From: Planctomycetaceae bacterium | GTDB taxonomy: Bacteria > Planctomycetota > Planctomycetia > Planctomycetales > Planctomycetaceae | NCBI GenBank assembly: GCA_020426425.1 | Contig: JAGQQB010000099.1 | Location: 1 to 10,189 of the forward strand | Length of the DNA: 10,189 nt | Reading direction: 5' to 3' | In this document: piece after piece, positions 4,607 through 10,189 of the stretch | How the letters are laid out: each line of letters starts with the position of its first letter | How positions within the stretch are numbered: the first letter of the stretch is position 1 | Program-made: the position numbers and the translations under genes | The notes under the pieces: model-generated | Database searches by the model: none | Told to the model about the DNA's origin: nothing | Seen by the model: only the letters and a program-made list of their open reading frames with translations

Positions 4607-6721
4607 CTACTCAGCCGCTCCGTTGGCATCAGTTGCTGGTGCCGCGGGTTCGCTGGGCGTCTCTGAACCTTCGGCAGAGGGAGTGGTCCCTGAATCGGGA
4701 TTGTCGTCAGCAGGTTTCTCAGATTCGTCAGCTGGTTTTTCTTCCTCGGTAGTCGCAGCGGGTTGCTCTGCAGGCTTCCCGTCGCCGGGCCGTTCTTCCG
4801 CAGGCGTCTCGGGCTTCGTTGCGGGTTCCTCAGTCGCCGCCGGTTTGATGACTGGCGGGGGCGATCCAGCCTCAGGTGTTGCAGCTGCATCTGAGGTCTC
4901 ACTGGCAGGTGGCTCGACCGGTTCCACGAGTGACTCGCGACTGAGTCGCAGACGTTCGAAGACGTCGTTTGAAATGACGTAGTACCAATCAGCGAAACGG
5001 CGGTTCAGTTCCTCCACTCGCTGTTGGCCCGCTTTGACATCTTCGTCGTACATCCGCAATTTTTCCTGGTAGACCTCCATCGCGAGTTCGTACTCCTTGA
5101 GTGCGTCCTCGTACTGTTCTTGAGCCGACGGGGTCTTCTCGGTCTCCTGCGTTGCTTCATCGGCGGCTGGCTTCTCTGCGGCAGGTGCCGCCTCGTCGGA
5201 TGCCTTGTCCTCGGTGACTGGTTTCTCAGCCGCATCGGCTTCTGCAGTCGCATCGTCAGCCGGTGCATCATCGCAGGCGGGTTCATCACTGGATTCGGCG
5301 TCCGACTCTGTGGGCTTATCCGCCTCCGGCTGGTCAGTTTCTTTTGCAGAATCGTCCCCGCCGTTCGCAGGTGGCTGTTCCACTGTTTCGGGCGTTGGCT
5401 TGTTGTCGCCAGTTTCTGCTGCGGCAGGCGGCTTGGTTTCCTCTGCCGGTGTGGCCGCTGGCGGCTCCGGCTTCACTGGAGGCTCCGGCTTCGGCCCGAG
5501 CAAAGCAGGGTCAAACATTGCCCGAATCATCACGTACCGACTCTTTTCCAAGTCGTCCTGTTTTTCGTCCGTGGTTGATTCGGGCGATGTCCCTTCGGAC
5601 GGCTTCGCGGCAGCAGAGTCCGCGGCCTTGGCTTCGCCCTCAGAATCGGCGGCTGCGGTCTCCTCAGCGGCTGGCGGTTTCCCGCTACCGACTTCAATTT
5701 CCACATCGCTGCCAGCGAATTCTTCACCGAACATCAGGTCGTAGACCACACCCTTTCGGGTGCCGACGTTGAGGTTTCCTTCGTTGGCGTAGAATCGGTC
5801 ACGGAAGAAGACGAAACCCTTGTCCTGCATATCGAGCAGTGAACCGCGGGTCACTCCGGCGGCCTCGCCACTAAAGAATTGCTTCAGATCGGCAGGCTTG
5901 GTTCGCACACCAACGATCTTCAGCGATGTCAGGGCAGACAGCATCGAGGTCACTTCGCTGGTTTTCAGTTTCTCGGCGGCCGCCACCAGGTCAGTCAGTT
6001 GCCACTGATTGTCGTCCCCTTTGTTCAGATCGACCGAGCCCTCCTCAACGAGTCGGCCTGCCTGCTCGTCGAGGTGATAGTTTTCGATGAACAACTTGGT
6101 GATATCGCCCTGCGCGACTTCCAGCAGATCCTCCTCAATCCAGTCGGCGAACTTGGTCGAGATCTCTACGTTTCCCAGATCCGCTGTGTAGACAGGATCG
6201 CGTCCCGGTTGACGTACGTAGTACATCCCGGTTGCCCCTTCGAGCGGCTTGCCGACGATCAGATCGACGAGCGTCTGGTCCCCTTTGAAAAGCGTGATGC
6301 GATCACCCCGGCCTTCGGTTCCAGCCACGGTGTCATCCATAGGATCGAGCACGCCGAGCCGCTTGTGAGAGTCTTTGGTCCGCTCGACGAGCGCCTTGCG
6401 ATCCACGCCAATCATCGAGGCTGCGGTCTTTGCGAGGCGATCTTCACCGTCAGCGGGGTAGTTGTGATGCGATGGGATTTTCCATTGTCCGTCACGGAAT
6501 TCAACTTTGAAGACATCGGTCTTGCCTGCGGCTTCGTTGTACGAAGCCACCTGCAGTCCGGTTGCCTGATTCGGATCATCGAATTCTGGGAAGAATGCGG
6601 TCCCGACATCGGAGAAATCCGCGAGGTCGAGCGGCTTGTTCATGGAACTTGTGGCCCAGGCGATGCCCAGCGAGACCACGGCCAGTCCAGCAAACAGTCC
6701 AGTGCGAACGGTTTCATTCAT
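4607..6721 (-). CDS. DUF4340 domain protein with acidic disordered insertions, third gene of Gld-like ABC operon
   Basis: The 704-residue protein has one N-terminal membrane helix (about 7-24) followed by a large domain of the DUF4340 type, which often neighbours GldG-like transporter genes. Structured parts run from about 28 to 346 (for example GQWKIPSHHNYPADGEDRL at 78-96), 390-408 (SRYVMIRAMFDPALLG) and 534-600 (a charged helix followed by RFADWYYVISNDVFERLRLSRESLV). Between and after them lie low-complexity stretches rich in Ala, Glu, Pro, Asp, Thr and Lys: about 347-390, 410-533 and 600-704. These total roughly 270 residues and are probably disordered. Topology suggests an inner-membrane anchor with the bulk outside the cytoplasm. 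The start at 6721 has AAGGTG (complement of 6729-6734) seven bases upstream. The gene follows the permease gene by 106 bp. The family's biochemical role is unknown; I infer it is a partner subunit of the ABC complex. Confidence 0.87.
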   Translation of the reverse strand: MNETVRTGLFAGLAVVSLGIAWATSSMNKPLDLADFSDVGTAFFPEFDDPNQATGLQVASYNEAAGKTDVFKVEFRDGQWKIPSHHNYPADGEDRLAKTAASMIGVDRKALVERTKDSHKRLGVLDPMDDTVAGTEGRGDRITLFKGDQTLVDLIVGKPLEGATGMYYVRQPGRDPVYTADLGNVEISTKFADWIEEDLLEVAQGDITKLFIENYHLDEQAGRLVEEGSVDLNKGDDNQWQLTDLVAAAEKLKTSEVTSMLSALTSLKIVGVRTKPADLKQFFSGEAAGVTRGSLLDMQDKGFVFFRDRFYANEGNLNVGTRKGVVYDLMFGEEFAGSDVEIEVGSGKPPAAEETAAADSEGEAKAADSAAAKPSEGTSPESTTDEKQDDLEKSRYVMIRAMFDPALLGPKPEPPVKPEPPAATPAEETKPPAAAETGDNKPTPETVEQPPANGGDDSAKETDQPEADKPTESDAESSDEPACDDAPADDATAEADAAEKPVTEDKASDEAAPAAEKPAADEATQETEKTPSAQEQYEDALKEYELAMEVYQEKLRMYDEDVKAGQQRVEELNRRFADWYYVISNDVFERLRLSRESLVEPVEPPASETSDAAATPEAGSPPPVIKPAATEEPATKPETPAEERPGDGKPAEQPAATTEEEKPADESEKPADDNPDSGTTPSAEGSETPSEPAAPATDANGAAE

Positions 6722-6827
6722 GTGAGTTCACCTTGTCCAGAGACTCAGAATCGCCCGAGTCCAACTACAGACAGTCTCTCAAGTCTTTGGTAATCAGTAC
6801 GTCAGTTCTTGCCGGAGACCGCAGCAA
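6722..6827. other. 106-bp gap within the Gld-like operon
   Basis: This spacer between the permease fusion gene and the DUF4340 gene contains the ribosome-binding site of the latter (CACCTT at 6729-6734, read on the minus strand). No strong hairpin, T-tract or promoter was seen, which fits co-transcription of the two genes. Confidence 0.35.
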
Positions 6828-9572
6828 TCAACGCAAACGATCTGAAGCGATCCCCTGGCGTTCGTTCATCAGTTTCAGGAACAATACGATCATCCCCAGG
6901 ATGATGGCTGGCAACGGCGAAAGCCCCACGGCAATCTTCCAGGCATTGTTTTCAATCGCCCGCACTTCCTGTTGGGTTTCCATACGCACGTTGCGAATCT
7001 GTTCGTTCTTCTCGCGGGTGATTTCCTTTTCCTGTTGCGCGAGTTTACGGTTCTCGGCCTCGGTTGCGGTGGTGATCCGCACCTGCATGGTGCCAGCGTC
7101 GACATTGCCTTGTTCGAGTTCCTTGGTCAGTTCGGCGATCTTCGCTTCGAGCCGGGCTTTGGCCTCGTCAAGGGTTTTTTCGGCGGCCTCTTCCGCCTTA
7201 CGAACTTCTTCGCTACGGCGGCGGTCGAACTGACTCGTCTGTCGCTCAATTCGGGTTAGCGAGCGATGTTCTGCACGTCGCTTGCGCAGGTCGATGTACC
7301 GCTCATCGCCAGCGAGATAGTCAACACAGTTGAGTACGAACAACACGTTGTCGATCTTCAGATCCATGAACTGCTCACGCCACAAGCGGAACATGATGTC
7401 GTGAACCATGTCCATGTCAGCGACGAAGATCGCCTTAACGCCCTTGGCACCTGACGACGCTTCGCCTTCGGTCGAACCGCCGCCGTCTTTTCCTTCGATC
7501 AGGGCTGCAATCACATGGCGCTTATCGTCCAGCTTGTAACGAGGGTTCGGACGATACTGACGCCCGAAGAACGGCATCTCCTGGGTGATCTCTTCCCACA
7601 AACTCACGCCGGTACTCCGTTGTCGCGTGGTGAGCAGCGGCGTGAAGTCGACATCTCCCAGCGACTTAATCTCGCCAGGATAGAACGTCACCAGTTCCTG
7701 CAGCCCAGAGGTGATCACGTTCTCTTGGTCTAGGCACGACTCACGCTCCGTGGACGATGGGTCTTCCTGTGTGAGGAATACGAATTCCGATGGCCACAGA
7801 TCGCGGAAGCGAGGATGCGGATTCGACTGATCAAACAAGCTCTGCTCTACGTTCCAGCGGATTCCGAGCAGTTCTGTCAGTGAGGTCGCCCGACCGCCGT
7901 CGGCCTTTGGTTCGCCTGGTTGTTGCATCCCCATCATGCCGCCCCCCTGGCTTGGCTTCGGGCTGAGCGGCGCCATGCCAGGACCGGTGAAGTAGGGCGC
8001 CGGGTCGTCAAAGATCAGCACCGGCTTGCCGCTGCCGACGTAGTCGAGCAGATGCTCCATCTGTGGTGGGGTGAGCGAGGAGGGGAGAATTGCGATCAAC
8101 ACGTCCAGGTTGTCTGGGTAGGCGCTATCGAGGCCGACCTGTTCAACGTCGTATTGCTTGCGGAGTTCCTGCACCAGTTGCCATTCGGGACGGCTCTGGA
8201 ACGACTGCATGTCGAAGCCGCCGATCGGCTGGACATCCGTATTGAGAATGCCAACCTTGCGCCGCTGCGACTGCGTGACCGTTCCCAGTGACCGGGTTAG
8301 TTCGTATTCAATGGGCGTACCGGGCGAAAAACTTGGTACGGTAACAGTGTCGAAGCCGCTGGAGATCACCAGACCACTATAGACATCGGTGACGGAGACG
8401 CGACCATCTTCCTCTGTCTGCACCTGCTGCGGCTCGATGCCCAGGCCATCGGCTTCTTCAGCGGCGGGGCTGTAGGGCTCGACATCCACAATCCGCACCT
8501 GGACGTTCTTACCCCCGATGCGGTCAAACGCATTGAGGCGATCAACCAGTTCCTTCCGGATGCGAACATATTCGGCTGGAACTTCCCGCGACACGAACGC
8601 CTGAATGGTGACCGGCTTTTCGTCAGGGACCGTCTTCAGGAGTTCCGTAGTGGTCGAAGACAGCGTATGCAATCCTTCAGCGGTGCTGTCGAAGCTGAAG
8701 CCAGTCGAACTCACGACGTACGCGCCGCACAGAATGGCGATTCCCAGGCAAACGGTCCGCAGTGCGAACTGTCCGGTCATCGACGCGGCATTCTTGCCGC
8801 CCGCCCAGTGACGTCGGGCGATCATCACCGCGTTGAGGTACAAGAAGAACAGTGTCAGACCAACAAAGTAGAAAATCCCACCAAGTGAAATCTCGCCGCG
8901 TGTGAACTCACCCAGTCGCCCACCAACGCTGAACAGATCCCCCTGGCGGGCGAGGCCACTCAAACTCGAATCCAGACCGGGGATGAGATTCACGAGAAAG
9001 CCCGGCAACAGGCCGCGAAACAGCCCCGGGACTTGTTCAATGAAGACTGGGATCGCACAGATGACAGAACCAAGCACGAAGGCGACCGTCGCACTATTGG
9101 TCAGCACTGAGGCGAACATCCCGGCCGCCAGCAGCGCGGCGCCAGCGAACCAATAACCAAAGTAGGTCGACAAGAGCAGCCAGGGATCGGGCGAGCCCAG
9201 CCACTGCAGTACGACTGCATGGCTCAGCGAGAAACCTAAGGCCACCGTGTAAACCGCCAGCACTGCCAGATACTTGCCAATGAGGATCTCAACGTCGGTG
9301 GCGGGCAGGGTGAACAACAACTCATCGGTGCCGACCTTGCGCTCATCGGCCCATGTCGTCATGGTGATTGCCGGAACAATGAACAACAGCAGCAGCGGGA
9401 AGTGCGTGCTGAGTTGGTCCAACGTGCACAGGTTGTCGGTAAAGAACTGCTCGTTGAACGCGAGAAACGCACCGGCCACCACGAACACGATGATAAACAG
9501 ATAGCCCAGCACTCCGGAGAAGTAGCTGGCCACGTTACGGTTGAAGACTGCGGAAATCACGTGAAAACGCAT
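6828..9572 (-). CDS. Fused GldF-type ABC-2 permease and GldG-type extracytoplasmic protein
   Basis: This 914-residue protein joins two genes that are separate in Bacteroidota. Residues 1-260 form an ABC-2 permease like GldF, with membrane segments at about 20-40, 57-72, 98-122, 136-156, 160-178 and 231-251. WADERKVGTDELLFTLP (74-90) is typical of the family's coupling region. A basic stretch (253-272) leads to another membrane helix (270-288). The GldG-like domain then begins with the recognisable LHTLSSTTTELLKTVPDEKPVTI (301-323) and continues to about 760. It carries a Gly/Met/Pro-rich loop at 530-560. A charged coiled coil spans about 763-876, followed by a final membrane helix (879-899). 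Basic flanks place the GldG part outside the cytoplasm. The start at 9572 gives a normal permease N-terminus but has no clear Shine-Dalgarno sequence. The ATPase partner lies 143 bp upstream. The substrate is unknown; gliding is only one possibility. Confidence 0.92.
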   Translation of the reverse strand: MRFHVISAVFNRNVASYFSGVLGYLFIIVFVVAGAFLAFNEQFFTDNLCTLDQLSTHFPLLLLFIVPAITMTTWADERKVGTDELLFTLPATDVEILIGKYLAVLAVYTVALGFSLSHAVVLQWLGSPDPWLLLSTYFGYWFAGAALLAAGMFASVLTNSATVAFVLGSVICAIPVFIEQVPGLFRGLLPGFLVNLIPGLDSSLSGLARQGDLFSVGGRLGEFTRGEISLGGIFYFVGLTLFFLYLNAVMIARRHWAGGKNAASMTGQFALRTVCLGIAILCGAYVVSSTGFSFDSTAEGLHTLSSTTTELLKTVPDEKPVTIQAFVSREVPAEYVRIRKELVDRLNAFDRIGGKNVQVRIVDVEPYSPAAEEADGLGIEPQQVQTEEDGRVSVTDVYSGLVISSGFDTVTVPSFSPGTPIEYELTRSLGTVTQSQRRKVGILNTDVQPIGGFDMQSFQSRPEWQLVQELRKQYDVEQVGLDSAYPDNLDVLIAILPSSLTPPQMEHLLDYVGSGKPVLIFDDPAPYFTGPGMAPLSPKPSQGGGMMGMQQPGEPKADGGRATSLTELLGIRWNVEQSLFDQSNPHPRFRDLWPSEFVFLTQEDPSSTERESCLDQENVITSGLQELVTFYPGEIKSLGDVDFTPLLTTRQRSTGVSLWEEITQEMPFFGRQYRPNPRYKLDDKRHVIAALIEGKDGGGSTEGEASSGAKGVKAIFVADMDMVHDIMFRLWREQFMDLKIDNVLFVLNCVDYLAGDERYIDLRKRRAEHRSLTRIERQTSQFDRRRSEEVRKAEEAAEKTLDEAKARLEAKIAELTKELEQGNVDAGTMQVRITTATEAENRKLAQQEKEITREKNEQIRNVRMETQQEVRAIENNAWKIAVGLSPLPAIILGMIVLFLKLMNERQGIASDRLR

Positions 9573-9715
9573 AGGATTGTCGATGCTGTTGTCAGTGTTT
9601 GGTGTTCGGGTAGTCGCTGTCGGCGATCAGCTTTCAGCACTTCAGATCAAGGCGTGCGATGGTTCGCCATGTCGACTTCGCTGATCGCGGAGCCAGCGAA
9701 ACGCAGCGGGCGCCG
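9573..9715. other. 143-bp gap between ATPase and permease genes, with a small inverted repeat
   Basis: TTCGCTG (9677-9683) is inverted as CAGCGAA (9694-9700) with a 10-base loop, just after the ATPase stop codon. No T-run follows it on the minus strand, so read-through into the permease gene is plausible. The rest shows no gene and no clear promoter. The spacer is rather long for an operon, so an internal promoter cannot be excluded. Confidence 0.3.
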
Positions 9716-10189
9716 TCACCCAGTCAGCTTGCGGAAGTTGGCTTCGAGATCGCCCGCGTCGCCACGCATGTCGCCGACGGAACCATCAAGGATGATGCGA
9801 CCTCGGTTGATGAGCACGACGCGACTGCAAACCGCCTCGACCTCCGAAAGAATGTGCGTCGACAGCAGAATCGTCTTTGTTTTGCCGAGCTCTGCGATCA
9901 GTTCACGCACCTGAAAAGTCTGATTCGGATCGAGACCGCTGGTCGGCTCATCAAGGATCAGCACCTGGGGATCATGCAGCAGCGCTTGCGCCATGCCAAC
10001 TCGTTGTCGGTAACCACGTGAGAGCTTGCTGATCGACTTGCCCCAGACGTCCTGGAGGGAACAACGATTGGCAACGTATTCGAGGCGCTGCGCCAGTTGC
10101 CCGGCAGTCATGCCGCGTGCTTTGCCGGCGTAGTTCAACAGCGACTTGGGGGTCATCTCGTTGTAGAGGGGGCCATTCTCCGGGAGATA
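9716..10189 (-). CDS. ABC transporter ATP-binding protein, GldA type, N-terminus cut by window edge
   Basis: The visible 157 residues are the C-terminal two thirds of an ABC ATPase that powers an ABC-2 exporter. The frame is open to the window edge and begins at YLPENGPLYNEMTPKSLLNY, the Q-loop region typical of GldA-like ATPases. The Walker A motif is therefore outside the window, and the Met at 10156 is not the true start. Visible motifs are the signature LSRGYRQRV (57-65 of the visible part, a variant of LSGGQ), Walker B with catalytic Glu (VLILDEPTSGLD, 76-87) and the H-loop STHILSEVE (110-118). After INRGRIILDGSVGDM the protein ends within 17 residues (RGDAGDLEANFRKLTG). Many relatives instead carry about 50 more residues before the final LE--F--LT motif, so the C-terminal regulatory segment looks shortened. 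It is the first gene seen of the operon with the permease fusion and the DUF4340 protein. Confidence 0.94.
   Translation of the reverse strand, partial: YLPENGPLYNEMTPKSLLNYAGKARGMTAGQLAQRLEYVANRCSLQDVWGKSISKLSRGYRQRVGMAQALLHDPQVLILDEPTSGLDPNQTFQVRELIAELGKTKTILLSTHILSEVEAVCSRVVLINRGRIILDGSVGDMRGDAGDLEANFRKLTG

Noticed and set aside
5024..5772. Overlapping plus-strand open frames of 169-184 residues opposite the DUF4340 gene
   Set aside because: They arise from the GC-rich Ala/Glu/Pro/Asp repeats of the minus-strand gene read backwards. Their composition (runs of Arg, Cys, Leu, Phe, Ser) has no family resemblance, while the minus frame has a membrane anchor and conserved segments.
5879..6793. 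Plus-strand open frame of 304 residues opposite the DUF4340 N-terminal half
   Set aside because: It lies fully antisense to a clear domain-coding frame and shows no recognisable motif or ribosome-binding site.
9402..9914. Plus-strand open frame of 170 residues across the ATPase-permease gap
   Set aside because: It is antisense to both conserved ABC genes and has no domain or protein-like pattern.

Overview
The window is GC-rich bacterial DNA with dense genes and most likely comes from a planctomycete. This placement is inferred from content: a fused GldF-GldG transporter next to a DUF4340 protein, a tyrosine-rich secreted mini-protein, weak or absent Shine-Dalgarno sequences on several genes, and degenerate heptad repeats between genes. 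No 16S or other phylogenetic marker is present apart from ribosomal protein L21, so the assignment is probable rather than proven.

Layout from left to right. Bases 1-619 (minus) hold most of an HpcH/HpaI-type class II aldolase, cut at its C-terminus by the window edge. A short spacer made of degenerate 7-bp units separates it from an MscS-type mechanosensitive channel gene (733-1647, minus). A 285-bp divergent intergenic region follows, then rplU for ribosomal protein L21 (1933-2301, plus). rplU is not followed by its usual partner rpmA. Instead there are about 460 bp without a convincing gene but with nested inverted repeats. Next are a secreted M28 / glutaminyl-cyclase-like zinc hydrolase (2765-3694, plus) and a small secreted Tyr/Pro-rich protein (3986-4402, plus). 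A strong 15-bp stem-loop at 4439-4475 lies between this gene and the convergent genes on its right.

The right half (4607-10189, minus) is one apparent operon of three genes. In transcription order they are an ABC ATPase of the GldA type (N-terminus outside the window), a 914-residue fusion of a GldF-like ABC-2 permease with a GldG-like extracytoplasmic domain, and a 704-residue DUF4340 protein whose domain is interrupted by long acidic, disordered insertions. Together they look like a membrane ABC complex with two large extracytoplasmic subunits. Related Gld proteins serve gliding motility in Bacteroidota, but the substrate and role in this kind of organism are unknown to me. This is the most interesting system in the window.

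The left-half genes look like ordinary housekeeping and stress genes with no evident functional link to one another. No rRNA, tRNA, CRISPR array, transposase or phage gene was seen.
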